Shown here piece after piece: positions 42,519 through 50,542 of a DNA stretch of 64,000 nt. How positions within the stretch are numbered: the first letter of the stretch is position 1; every line of letters begins with the position of its first letter. The DNA is from Rhodobacter huangdaonensis (GTDB taxonomy: Bacteria > Pseudomonadota > Alphaproteobacteria > Rhodobacterales > Rhodobacteraceae). The translations under genes were made by a program, and so were the position numbers. The notes beneath the pieces were generated by a model. It ran no database searches, was not told where the DNA came from, and was given only the letters and a program-made list of their open reading frames with translations. Where the stretch lies: assembly GCF_004022465.1 (NCBI RefSeq), contig NZ_SAVA01000001.1, positions 310,001 through 374,000 on the forward strand, read 5' to 3'.

Positions 42519-43850
42519 ATGGACTGGCTGAGAGAACACCCCGAAGTGCGCACCATTCGCGTGGCAGCGGCGGACCTGAACGGGGTGGCGCGGGGCAAGC
42601 GCATCCCCGCAAGGTTCGCCGACAAGGTCTTTACCGAGGGGACGCGGTTTCCCTTCTCGGTGATGAACCTCGACATCTGGGGCGAGGACATCGAGGACAG
42701 CCCGCTCGTCTTCGAGACCGGCGATTGCGACGGGCTGCTGCGCCCGACCGAGCGCGGCTTCATGCCGATGCCCTGGCTCGCCTCGCCGACGGCGCTGCTG
42801 CCGATCTGGATGTTCCACATGGACGGCCGGCCCTATGCCGGCGATCCGCGTCAGGCGCTTGCCCGCGTCGTTGACCGCTACAAGGATCGCGGTCTGACGC
42901 CCGTCGTGGCGACCGAGCTGGAATTCTTCCTGATCGACGACAGCGGCAAGACCCTGCGGGTGCCGCCCTCGCCCCGCTCGGGCAAGCGGCGCACCGGCGG
43001 CGAGACGCTGTCCTTGCGCGCCCTCGATGCCTTCGACGCCTTCTTCAGCGCGCTTTATGACGCCTGCGAGGCGATGGACATTCCCGCCGACACCGCAATC
43101 TCGGAAGCCGGGCCGGGCCAGTTCGAGCTGAACCTGATGCACCAGCCCGACGCGCTGAAGGCCGCCGATGACACCTGGGCCTTCAAGATGCTGGTGAAGG
43201 GGCTTGCCCGCAGCCACGGTTTTGCCGCCTCGTTCATGGCGAAACCCTATTCGCTGTGGTCGGGCAACGGCATGCACATGCATTTCTCGGTGCTCGACCG
43301 CGACGGGCGCAACATCTTCAATGACGGCAGCGAGAAGGGATCGGAGGCGATGCGCGCCGCGGTCGCGGGCTGCCTTGCCGCCCTGCCCGGCTCGACCCTG
43401 ATCTTCGCGCCGCATGCGAACAGCTTCGAGCGCCTCGTGCCGAACGCCCATGCGCCGACGGGCATCGGCTGGGCCTATGAGAACCGCACCGCGGCGCTGC
43501 GGATCCCGGCCTCGGGCCCGGCTGCGCGACGGATCGAGCATCGCGTGGCAGGCGGCGACGTGAACCCCTATCTCAGCATCGCCGCGGTTCTGGGTGCGGC
43601 GCTGATCGGCATCGAGGACGGCCTCGTCCCCGACGATCCGATCATCGGCAACGCCTATGCGCAAAGCCTCGCGCAGCTGCCCGCGACCTGGAACCTTGCG
43701 ATCAACACTTTCGCCGAAGACCCGCTGATCCGGCGCATCTTCGACGAGGAACTGGTCGAGAACTTCCTGATGACCAAGCGTCAGGAGGTGCATTACATGG
43801 CCGAGCTGTCCGAACAGGAACAGACCGAGCTCTACCTCGACACGGTGTGA
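42519..43850 (+). CDS. Glutamine synthetase-like gamma-glutamyl ligase (first), PuuA type
   Basis: 443 residues. PuuA-type enzymes join glutamate to an amine with ATP. The GS metal/ATP site is present: ATELEFFLID (E-x-E pair), GPGQFELNLMH, GNGMHMHFS and ENRTAALRIP. The N terminus is short and lacks the full glutamine synthetase beta-grasp, as in PuuA/IpuC relatives. A basic insertion PPSPRSGKRRTGGE (about 149-162) is unlike the second copy. Its location right behind an amine-type importer supports gamma-glutamylation of the imported compound rather than ammonia assimilation. Substrate could be putrescine or another primary amine. Confidence 0.87.
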   Translation: MDWLREHPEVRTIRVAAADLNGVARGKRIPARFADKVFTEGTRFPFSVMNLDIWGEDIEDSPLVFETGDCDGLLRPTERGFMPMPWLASPTALLPIWMFHMDGRPYAGDPRQALARVVDRYKDRGLTPVVATELEFFLIDDSGKTLRVPPSPRSGKRRTGGETLSLRALDAFDAFFSALYDACEAMDIPADTAISEAGPGQFELNLMHQPDALKAADDTWAFKMLVKGLARSHGFAASFMAKPYSLWSGNGMHMHFSVLDRDGRNIFNDGSEKGSEAMRAAVAGCLAALPGSTLIFAPHANSFERLVPNAHAPTGIGWAYENRTAALRIPASGPAARRIEHRVAGGDVNPYLSIAAVLGAALIGIEDGLVPDDPIIGNAYAQSLAQLPATWNLAINTFAEDPLIRRIFDEELVENFLMTKRQEVHYMAELSEQEQTELYLDTV

Positions 43851-43865
43851 CTCGGCCGGGCGGGG

Positions 43866-43896
43866 CATGCGCAAAGGGCCGCCGCCCATGCGCAAA
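43866..43896 (+). repeat. Two direct repeats CATGCGCAAA, 21 bases apart
   Basis: CATGCGCAAA at 43866-43875 and 43887-43896, in the 131-base gap between the first ligase and the amidotransferase gene. GGGCCG (43876) can also pair with CGGCCC (43897-43902). The 21-base period equals two helical turns, as for a dimeric regulator, but no regulator is known. Confidence 0.5.
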
Positions 43897-43981
43897 CGGC
43901 CCGCCCGCCGCCCCTGCCGGCCCCCTTGCCCGCTTCGGGGCGGAGGGCTAGGCTTGCCCGACCCAACTGCACGAGACTTCC

Positions 43982-44662
43982 ATGCTGATCGGCATCCTGC
44001 AAACCGGCGAATCCCCCGACATCCTTCGGGAGGGCTCCGGTGACTATCCCGACATGTTCGAAACCCTGCTCGCCGGACGCGGCTTCACCTTCCGCACCTA
44101 CCGGGTGAAGGACATGGACTTCCCCGCCGACGTCCATGACTGCGAGGGCTGGCTCATCACCGGCTCGCGCTTCGGCGCCTATGAGGACCACCCCTTCATC
44201 AAGCCGCTCGAGGCCTTCATCCGCAAGGCGATCGCGGCGAAGGTGCCGATGGTGGGCGTCTGCTTCGGCCACCAGATCATCGCCCAGGCCATGGGCGGCA
44301 CCGTCGAGAAATTCCCGGGAGGCTGGGCCGTCGGTGCGCAGGACTATGATTTCGGCGGCGAAACGGTGACGCTGAACGCCTGGCACCAGGATCAGGTGAC
44401 GCAGCGCCCCGAGGGGGCCGAGGTGGCGGGCTCCAACGCCTTTTGCGAGAATGCCGCCCTCGTCTACGGCGATGCCGCCTTCACCGTGCAGGCCCACCCC
44501 GAGTTCCGCGACAGCTTCATCGAGGGGCTGATGGACACCCGCGGCAAGGGCGTGGTCCCCGACGACCGGCTTGCGGCCGCCCGCGCCCGGCTTGGCGCGC
44601 CGAACGCCTCCGGCACGCTTGCCGACCGGATCACGGCCTTCTTCCTCAAACCCCGGGCCTGA
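43982..44662 (+). CDS. Class I glutamine amidotransferase, probable gamma-glutamyl hydrolase
   Basis: 226 residues of the GuaA-amidotransferase-like group (COG0518), cytoplasmic. The nucleophile is Cys94 in GVCFGHQIIAQAMGG and the His/Glu are in VQAHPEFRD near 172-176. In Puu-type pathways a class I amidotransferase (PuuD) cuts gamma-glutamyl-GABA; this protein belongs to a different branch of the fold but sits in the same spot between two gamma-glutamyl ligase genes, so an equivalent hydrolysis is the likely job. Direct sequence similarity to PuuD is not obvious. Confidence 0.82.
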   Translation: MLIGILQTGESPDILREGSGDYPDMFETLLAGRGFTFRTYRVKDMDFPADVHDCEGWLITGSRFGAYEDHPFIKPLEAFIRKAIAAKVPMVGVCFGHQIIAQAMGGTVEKFPGGWAVGAQDYDFGGETVTLNAWHQDQVTQRPEGAEVAGSNAFCENAALVYGDAAFTVQAHPEFRDSFIEGLMDTRGKGVVPDDRLAAARARLGAPNASGTLADRITAFFLKPRA

Positions 44663-44679
44663 GCCCCGAAAGGCACATC

Positions 44680-46035
44680 ATGTCAGACTGGACCGATCTG
44701 ATCCCGCAGGCCGCACGCAACTACATCGCCGGGCGGCGCCTCGACGAGGTCGAGTGCATCGTCGCCGACATCGCGGGCGTGGCCCGCGGCAAGGCGATGC
44801 CGGCCTCGAAATTCGTGCATCAGGACCGCTTCTTCCTGCCGAACTCGATCTTCCTGCAATCAATCACCGGCGAATGGGTCGACAACCCGATGGGCGCCTT
44901 TACCGAGCCCGACATGATCCTGACGCCGGACTGGGCCACCGCCACCGCCGCGCCCTGGACCGCCGACGTGACCTTGCAGATCATCCACAACGTCGAGGAC
45001 CAGCAGGGGAACCCGGTGCCGACCGCGCCGCGCAACGTGCTCAAGCGCATCCTCCAGCTTTACGAGGACGAGGGCTGGACCCCGGTGATCGCGCCCGAGA
45101 TGGAATTCTTCCTCGTCGCGCGCAACCTCGACCCGAACCAGCCGATCATCCCGCCGATGGGCCGCTCGGGCCGCCGCGCCGCGGGCAAGCAGGCCTATTC
45201 GATGTCGGCGGTCGACGAATACGGCAAGGTGATCGACGACATCTATGACTTCGCCGAGGCGCAGGGCTTCGAGATCGACGGCATCTTGCAGGAAGGCGGC
45301 GCCGGTCAGGTCGAGATCAACCTTGCTCATGGCGATGCGGTGCATCTGGCCGACCAGATCTTCTTCTTCAAGCGGCAGATCCGCGAGGCGGCGCTGCGCC
45401 ACGACTGCTTCGCCACCTTCATGGCGAAACCGATCGAGGGCGAGCCGGGCTCGGCAATGCACATCCACCAGTCGGTGATCGACAGGAAGACCGGCGAGAA
45501 CATCTTCTCGGAGCCCGACGGCAGCGAGAGCATCCAGTTCATGTATGCCATCGCCGGGCTGCAAAACCACCTGCCCGCGGTGATCGCGCTGCTCGCCCCC
45601 TATGTGAACAGCTATCGCCGCTACGTGCCGGACTTCGCCGCGCCGATCAACCTCGAATGGGGCCGCGACAACCGCACCACCGGGCTGCGGGTGCCGATCT
45701 CGGGCCCCGCCGCGCGGCGCATCGAGAACCGCCTCGCCGGGATGGACTGCAACCCCTATCTCGGCCTCGCCGCCTCGCTGGCCTGCATCTATCTTGGCCT
45801 CAAGGAAAAGAAGATGCCGCGCCCCGAGTGCATCGGCGACGCCTACATGAACGAGACCGACCTGCCCTACAACCTCGGTGACGCGCTGGATCTGTTCTCC
45901 GATTCCGCGCCGGTGCGCGAGGTGCTGGGGGTCGAGTTCTGCACCGTCTACGAGGCGGTGAAACGCAACGAATACAAGGAGTTTCTGCAGGTGATCTCGC
46001 CGTGGGAGCGGGAACATCTGCTGCTGAACGTATGA
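44680..46035 (+). CDS. Glutamine synthetase-like gamma-glutamyl ligase (second), PuuA type
   Basis: 451 residues from the ATG at 44680 (GAAAGG 4-9 bases upstream). GS core motifs: APEMEFFLVA, GAGQVEINLAHGD, PGSAMHIHQSV and NRTTGLRVPISGP. It has the usual PuuA size and a more standard sequence than the first ligase, and the two are only moderately alike, so they are not a recent duplication. Gamma-glutamylputrescine synthetase is the best-known activity of such proteins. ATGA overlap with the amine oxidase gene fits a PuuA-PuuB coupled pair. Confidence 0.88.
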   Translation: MSDWTDLIPQAARNYIAGRRLDEVECIVADIAGVARGKAMPASKFVHQDRFFLPNSIFLQSITGEWVDNPMGAFTEPDMILTPDWATATAAPWTADVTLQIIHNVEDQQGNPVPTAPRNVLKRILQLYEDEGWTPVIAPEMEFFLVARNLDPNQPIIPPMGRSGRRAAGKQAYSMSAVDEYGKVIDDIYDFAEAQGFEIDGILQEGGAGQVEINLAHGDAVHLADQIFFFKRQIREAALRHDCFATFMAKPIEGEPGSAMHIHQSVIDRKTGENIFSEPDGSESIQFMYAIAGLQNHLPAVIALLAPYVNSYRRYVPDFAAPINLEWGRDNRTTGLRVPISGPAARRIENRLAGMDCNPYLGLAASLACIYLGLKEKKMPRPECIGDAYMNETDLPYNLGDALDLFSDSAPVREVLGVEFCTVYEAVKRNEYKEFLQVISPWEREHLLLNV

Positions 46036-47339
46036 ACCTGCTCTTCGCCAACGACCGTCCCGGGGAATTCCCGCAAAGCTTCTATGCCGCGAGCCGCGAT
46101 GCCGCGCCCGACCGTCCCGCCCTGGCGGGGGCGGTCCGCGCCGACGTCGCGGTGGTGGGGGCGGGATACACCGGACTGTCGGCGGCGCTGCATCTCGCCC
46201 GCGCGGGGCGGCGCGTCATCGTGCTCGAGGCGCATCGCGCGGGTTTCGGCGCCTCGGGCCGCAACGGCGGGCAGATCGGCTCGGGCCAGCGGCTCGAGAT
46301 GCCCGATCTCGAGCACATGGCCGGCAAGCCCGCGGCGCGGCGGATGTGGGACATGGCCGAGGAGGCGAAAGCGCTGACCTATGCGCTCGCCGCCGAGGCG
46401 GGCGTGCCCACCCATCGTGGCATCGCCCATTGCGCGGTGCACGACCGCGAGGTCGCGCATGCCCATCACATCGCCGAACACCTCGCCACCCAGTACGGCT
46501 ATGACGCGATCACCCCCCTCGACCGTGCGGGACTGGCCGCGCTGATCCCCTCGCCGCTCTATGTCGGCGGTGACATCGACCGCGGCGCGGGGCATGTGCA
46601 TCCGCTGAACCTCGCGCTTGGCCTCGCCCGGCTGGCCGAGGCCGCCGGCGCGCAGATCTTCGAGCGCTCGGCGGTGACGAAGATCCGCCACGCCCATCAT
46701 GCCGGCGAGACGAGCCGGGTGATCACCGCGGCGGGCGAGGTCAGCTGTGACCAGGTGATCCTCGCCGCGAACGGCTATCTCGACCATCTCGAGCCGAAGA
46801 TCGCCGCGCGGGTGATGCCGATCAACAATTACATCGTCGCCACCGAGCCGCTCGGCCCCCGCCTGCGCGAGGTGCTGACCGAGAACATCGCGGCGCATGA
46901 CACGAAATTCGTGGTGAACTACTGGCGCGCCCACGAGGACCGGCTGCTCTTCGGCGGCGGCGAGACGGTCAGCTACCGCTTCCCGCGTGACATCGCGGCG
47001 CTGGTGCGCAAGCCGCTCGAACAGGTCTATCCGCAGCTCAGGGGCGTGAAGATCACCCATGCCTGGGGCGGCACGCTGGCGATCACCGTGAACCGGATGC
47101 CCTGCTTCCGCCGCCCGCATGTGAACTGCCTCTCGGCCTCGGGCTTCTCGGGCCATGGCGTGGCGCTGGCCACCCATGCTGGCCGGCTGATGGCCGAGGC
47201 GGTGACGGCAACCGGCGACGGCTTCGACGTGATGGCGACGCTGCCCGCCCATATCTTCCCGGGCGGCAGCCACCTGCGCTTCCCGCTCCTTGCACTCGGC
47301 ATGGGCTGGTACAGCCTGCGCGACAGACTGGGATTCTAG
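46032..47339 (+). CDS. puuB: FAD-dependent amine oxidoreductase, PuuB type
   Basis: 435 residues of the DAO family. FAD motif VVGAGYTGLSAALHLARAG (about 40-58), then the GFGASGRNGGQIGSG signature typical of gamma-glutamylputrescine oxidase and relatives. The C-terminal part has WGGTLAITVNRMPCF and ASGFSGHGVALATHAG, which closes the FAD site. It would oxidise the gamma-glutamylated amine to an aldehyde with release of hydrogen peroxide and ammonia or amine. No aldehyde dehydrogenase (PuuC) or GABA aminotransferase (PuuE) gene is seen nearby, so later steps are encoded elsewhere. Confidence 0.87.
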   Translation: MNLLFANDRPGEFPQSFYAASRDAAPDRPALAGAVRADVAVVGAGYTGLSAALHLARAGRRVIVLEAHRAGFGASGRNGGQIGSGQRLEMPDLEHMAGKPAARRMWDMAEEAKALTYALAAEAGVPTHRGIAHCAVHDREVAHAHHIAEHLATQYGYDAITPLDRAGLAALIPSPLYVGGDIDRGAGHVHPLNLALGLARLAEAAGAQIFERSAVTKIRHAHHAGETSRVITAAGEVSCDQVILAANGYLDHLEPKIAARVMPINNYIVATEPLGPRLREVLTENIAAHDTKFVVNYWRAHEDRLLFGGGETVSYRFPRDIAALVRKPLEQVYPQLRGVKITHAWGGTLAITVNRMPCFRRPHVNCLSASGFSGHGVALATHAGRLMAEAVTATGDGFDVMATLPAHIFPGGSHLRFPLLALGMGWYSLRDRLGF

Positions 47340-47400
47340 GCGACACTTCGCCGCCGACACGAAACTTTCACTTGGCCTGTGGCCCGCAGCATCTTACTGC

Positions 47401-47425
47401 TTTTCTGAATATGACATTCAGGAAA
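47401..47425. promoter_or_regulatory. Palindrome upstream of the DegT aminotransferase gene
   Basis: TTTTCTGAAT-ATGAC-ATTCAGGAAA: 10-base arms with one mismatch and a 5-base spacer, ending 10 bases before the ATG and overlapping its AGGAA ribosome site. Good symmetry and position for an operator or translational control site. The 96-base gap is also unusually AT-rich for this window. Confidence 0.5.
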
Positions 47426-47435
47426 GCTGAAACTC

Positions 47436-48635
47436 ATGCCCCGTGACGGCGATCTCGCCCCGACCTGTCCCCCGCCGAATTGCTATGACGCCGAGCCCAT
47501 CCCCGAGGCCGCCCGCGCCGAGATCGAGCGGCTCCTCAGCTCGGGCGATCTGTTCCGCTACACCTCGGAGAATGCGCCGGTGTCGCAGCTCGAGGCCGAA
47601 TTCGCCGCCTTCATGGGCACCCGCTATGCCGTCGCCGTCGCCTCCTGCTCGGCCGCGCTCTTCCTGTCGCTGAAGGCGCTCGACCTGCCGCGCGGCGCGC
47701 GGGTGCTGGTGCCCGCCTTCACCTTCGCCGCCGTGCCCTCGGCGATCGTGCATGCCGATTGCGTGCCGGTGCTGGTTGAGGTGGGCAAGAATTTCCGCGT
47801 CGACCTCGATGACTTCCGGGAAAAGTTCGACGACAGCATCGCGGCGGTGCTGATCTCGCACATGCGCGGCCATACCTCGGACATGGACGCGATCATGGCG
47901 CTCGCCGACGCGAAGGGCGTGCCGGTGATCGAGGATGCGGCGCACAGCCTCGGCACGGTCTGGGGCGATCGCAAGATCGGCACGATCGGCAAGATCGGCT
48001 GCTTCAGCTTCCAGAGCTACAAGCTGGTGAACGCCGGCGAGGGCGGGGTCCTGGTCACCGATGACCCGGAACTTGCCGCCCGCGCGATCATCATGTCGGG
48101 CGCCTACGAGCACAACTGGAAGAAGCACCCGGGGCTGCAGAACAGCTTCGTGCACTGGCAAAACCAGCTGCCGCTCTACAACACCCGGATGCAGAACCTC
48201 TCGGCCGCGGTGATCCGGCCGCAGCTGGCCGAGGTGCCGCGCCGTGTGCGCGACGGGCTGGCGAACCACGATTATGTCGCGGCGAAACTGAACCAGAGCC
48301 CCTGGCTCGACGTGCCGCCCGCCCTCGGCCCCGAGACCCGCGCCCCCGACAGCCTGCAGTTCAACCTCACGGGCGACTGGACCGATGCCGAGGCGCTGCG
48401 CCTGCAGGACGAGGCCAAGGCGCGCGGTGTCGGCGTGCAGGTCTTCGGGCTGAGCAAGGACAATGCCCGCGCCTTCTGGAACTGGCAGTTCCTCGGCGAG
48501 CTGCCCGAACTGCCGAAGACCCGCGCGATGCTGATGCGTGCCTGCGACACGCGGCTGCCCGCCCGCCTCACCCGCGCCGAACTCGATTTCATCGCCGATG
48601 CGATCGTCGCGGCCGCGGCGGCAGTCAGGGGCTGA
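47436..48635 (+). CDS. DegT/DnrJ/EryC1/StrS-family aminotransferase
   Basis: 399 residues, PLP-dependent. Features are the N-terminal ENAPVSQLEAEFAAFMGTRYA, the cofactor Asp in VIEDAAHSLG, and the Schiff-base lysine in SFQSYKLVNAGEGG (Lys196). The family usually aminates keto-sugar nucleotides for surface polysaccharides or aminosugars. No nucleotide-sugar genes lie nearby, and this one follows the amine catabolic operon by 96 bases, so it may instead act on another keto substrate. It is probably a separate unit because a palindrome stands in the gap. Confidence 0.87.
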   Translation: MPRDGDLAPTCPPPNCYDAEPIPEAARAEIERLLSSGDLFRYTSENAPVSQLEAEFAAFMGTRYAVAVASCSAALFLSLKALDLPRGARVLVPAFTFAAVPSAIVHADCVPVLVEVGKNFRVDLDDFREKFDDSIAAVLISHMRGHTSDMDAIMALADAKGVPVIEDAAHSLGTVWGDRKIGTIGKIGCFSFQSYKLVNAGEGGVLVTDDPELAARAIIMSGAYEHNWKKHPGLQNSFVHWQNQLPLYNTRMQNLSAAVIRPQLAEVPRRVRDGLANHDYVAAKLNQSPWLDVPPALGPETRAPDSLQFNLTGDWTDAEALRLQDEAKARGVGVQVFGLSKDNARAFWNWQFLGELPELPKTRAMLMRACDTRLPARLTRAELDFIADAIVAAAAAVRG

Positions 48636-48677
48636 GGGCGGCAGGGGGCGCTGCCCCCTCGCGGCGGACGCCGCTCA

Positions 48678-48769
48678 CCCCCGAGGTATTTCGGGCAGGA
48701 AGAAAGCAGGGGCCCCGTCACTCAGGCGAGGCCCCTGCCCTTTTCATCTTGGCAAAAATACCTCGGGGG
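48678..48769. repeat. Dispersed palindrome with nested terminator hairpin
   Basis: Outer arms CCCCCGAGGTATTTCGGGCA (from 48678) and TCTTGGCAAAAATACCTCGG (through 48769) match the elements at 21.4 and 36.7 kb. Inside is a second stem, GCAGGGGCC (48706-48714) / GGCCCCTGC (48730-48738), followed by CCTTTT, a plausible terminator for the DegT gene. It lies between that gene and the convergent CoA-binding gene. Confidence 0.82.
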
Positions 48770-48802
48770 GCGCGCAGCGGGGGGCGGAGCCCCCCTCCCC
48801 GG

Positions 48803-49222
48803 TCACAGCCCGAGCCGCGGGATTTCCATCTTCGGGCAACGGTCCATCACCACCCGCTTGCCGGCGGCGCGGGCAAGGGTGGCGCCTTCCGCGCTGATCA
48901 CGCCAAGCTGCATCCAGACCGTACGCAGTGCCGGCAGATGGGCAAGCGCCTCTTCGACGATGCCCGGGACCGCCTCGGGGGCGCGGAAGATGTCGACCAT
49001 GTCGACGGCGATCTCGGCCGGGATCGCGGCGAGATCGGCAAAGACCGTCTCGCCGAGGAAGCTTTGTCCGGCAAGCCCCGGGTTGACCGGAATCACCCGA
49101 TAGCCCTTCGCCTGCAAGAAGGCCGCGACGTAATGCGAGGCGCGGTCGGGTTTCGCAGAAAAGCCCACGACGGCGATCACCTTCGTGGTCTGCAGGATCT
49201 CGCGGAGTTCGGCATCGGTCAT
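48803..49222 (-). CDS. CoA-binding domain protein (YccU-like)
   Basis: 139 residues from the ATG at 49222, which has GGGAGG 5 bases upstream; upstream in-frame codons have no family similarity. A single Rossmann-type CoA_binding_2 domain: KVIAVVGFSAKPDRASHYVA (about 14-33), YRVIPVNPG, and VDIFRAPEAVPGIVEEAL. Small cytoplasmic CoA-binders of this type have no settled role. It follows a minus-strand terminator that separates it from rlmB. Confidence 0.88.
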   Translation of the reverse strand: MTDAELREILQTTKVIAVVGFSAKPDRASHYVAAFLQAKGYRVIPVNPGLAGQSFLGETVFADLAAIPAEIAVDMVDIFRAPEAVPGIVEEALAHLPALRTVWMQLGVISAEGATLARAAGKRVVMDRCPKMEIPRLGL

Positions 49223-49250
49223 GGCAGCCTCCCTTTCAGCCGGCGCAGAT

Positions 49251-49282
49251 AAAAATGCGCCCGAACCAGAAGCTCGGGCGCA
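49251..49282 (-). terminator. Terminator downstream of rlmB
   Basis: Perfect 9-bp stem TGCGCCCGA / TCGGGCGCA (49256-49282) with a 9-base loop; on the minus strand it is followed by TTTTT. It is 154 bases beyond the rlmB stop and 29 bases before the CoA-binding start. The 49283-49435 stretch before it has a second hairpin (CCCCCC...GGGGGG near 49362-49379) and no coding signal. Confidence 0.82.
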
Positions 49283-49435
49283 CAGGTGCGGAACGAGGGA
49301 CAGTGAACTGAAACACAGCGGTTCCAAGCTGCGCTTCTGTGATCATACATAGGAATGCGTCCCCCCGGTTAAAGGGGGGCGGCCGCGAATCGCATCTTTG
49401 TGAAGGTGCGACAGGCATCCGTCCGCCCGCGCGCT

Positions 49436-50218
49436 TCAGCGGTTCGTGGCCGCGTAAAGCGCCACCGCCGCCGCATTCGACACATTGAGCGAGCCGAACT
49501 CGCCCGGGAAGGGGATCTTCACCAGCCGGTCGCAGGTGTCGCGCGTCTTCTCGCGCAGCCCCGGCCCCTCGGCGCCCAGCACCAGTGCCACCGGCCGCGT
49601 GCCGACAGCGGCCAGCGCCTCGGCCAGCGTCTCCTCGGCCTCGCCCGCAAGGCCCAAAAGCACGTAGCCCATCTTGCGCAGCTCCTCCATCGCATCGGCG
49701 AGGTTCGTCACCCGCAGGTAGGGCTGACGCTCGAGTGCGCCCGAGGCGGTCTTCGCCAGCGCCCCGGTCTCGGGCGCGGAATGGCGCGCCGGCGCCACCA
49801 CGGCGCGCGCCCCGAACACCTCGGCCGAGCGCAGGATCGCGCCGACATTGTGCGGGTCCGTGACCCGGTCGAGCAGCACGACAAGCGGCTCGCCGCGGCC
49901 GGTCAGCGCCACCTCCTCGAGCTTGCCCCAGTCGAGCGGCTTGACCTCGAGCGCGGCGCCCTGATGCACGGAATCGGGCGCAAGCGGCACCTGGGTATCG
50001 AATTTGCGCGGATCAACGATCTCGGCCGTCATCCCCGAGGCGGCGATCGCCTCGGTCAGCTTGTCCGAGGCGTTCTTCGTCAGCACGAGGCGCAACTTCT
50101 CCCGCGCCGGGTTCACCAGCGCGTCGCGCACCGCATGCAGGCCGAACAGCCACACGGTTTCCGCCGCCGATGCGCGCTTGGCACGCTCCTTCTCGATCAC
50201 CCAGGTCGGTTTCTTCAT
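49436..50218 (-). CDS. rlmB: RlmB-type 23S rRNA 2'-O-ribose methyltransferase (SpoU family)
   Basis: 260 residues from the ATG at 50218; the open frame runs on upstream through the antisense of tRNA-Tyr, which is not coding. TrmH/RlmB proteins methylate the 2'-OH of a guanosine with SAM. The substrate-binding N-terminal domain begins near WLFGLHAVRDAL; the SPOUT knot has VVLLDRVTDPHNVGAILRSAE (motif 1), VLGAEGPGLREKTRD (motif 2) and IPFPGEFGSLNVSNAAAVAL (motif 3). Whether the target is G2251 of 23S rRNA, as for RlmB, cannot be read from sequence. It diverges from tRNA-Tyr. Confidence 0.9.
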   Translation of the reverse strand: MKKPTWVIEKERAKRASAAETVWLFGLHAVRDALVNPAREKLRLVLTKNASDKLTEAIAASGMTAEIVDPRKFDTQVPLAPDSVHQGAALEVKPLDWGKLEEVALTGRGEPLVVLLDRVTDPHNVGAILRSAEVFGARAVVAPARHSAPETGALAKTASGALERQPYLRVTNLADAMEELRKMGYVLLGLAGEAEETLAEALAAVGTRPVALVLGAEGPGLREKTRDTCDRLVKIPFPGEFGSLNVSNAAAVALYAATNR

Positions 50219-50294
50219 CGCCGCTCCCCTTTTGCCCCTTCCTGCGCCGGCAGAGCCGTTTTGGCAAGAGCCGCGAAAACCGTCAAAAACCCGC

Positions 50295-50323
50295 TTGACG
50301 CCCCCCACCCCCTTCGGTAAATC
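50295..50323 (+). promoter_or_regulatory. Promoter of tRNA-Tyr
   Basis: TTGACG (50295-50300), 17-base spacer, TAAATC (50318-50323), 12 bases before the tRNA. Same architecture as the tRNA-Gly promoter at 33688. Confidence 0.65.
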
Positions 50324-50335
50324 CCGCCCCACGTC

Positions 50336-50419
50336 GGGTGACGAGCTGCAAGGTGCGGCAGCGGACTGTAACTCCGCCGGGGAGACCCACGCCTGGTTCG
50401 ATTCCAGGGTCACCCACCA
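50336..50419 (+). tRNA. tRNA-Tyr (GTA)
   Basis: 84 nt with encoded CCA. Acceptor GGGTGAC / GTCACCC, 3-bp D stem GCT/GGC with one wobble pair, anticodon stem GCGGA / TCCGC with loop CTGTAAC (anticodon 50368-50370), a long class II variable arm around GGGGAGACCC, T stem CCTGG / CCAGG. The long variable arm and 3-bp D stem are as expected for bacterial tRNA-Tyr. Confidence 0.95.
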
Positions 50420-50542
50420 CTCCCCCTCAGGATTGGTGATTTCGCAAGGCCTGCGGGCACTTCTGCCGCGGTCTTCGCGCGCGGCACCTTCCCTCCATCC
50501 CTGCTCTGCCGCTATAGTAAGCCGACAGTGAAAGGCAGTACG

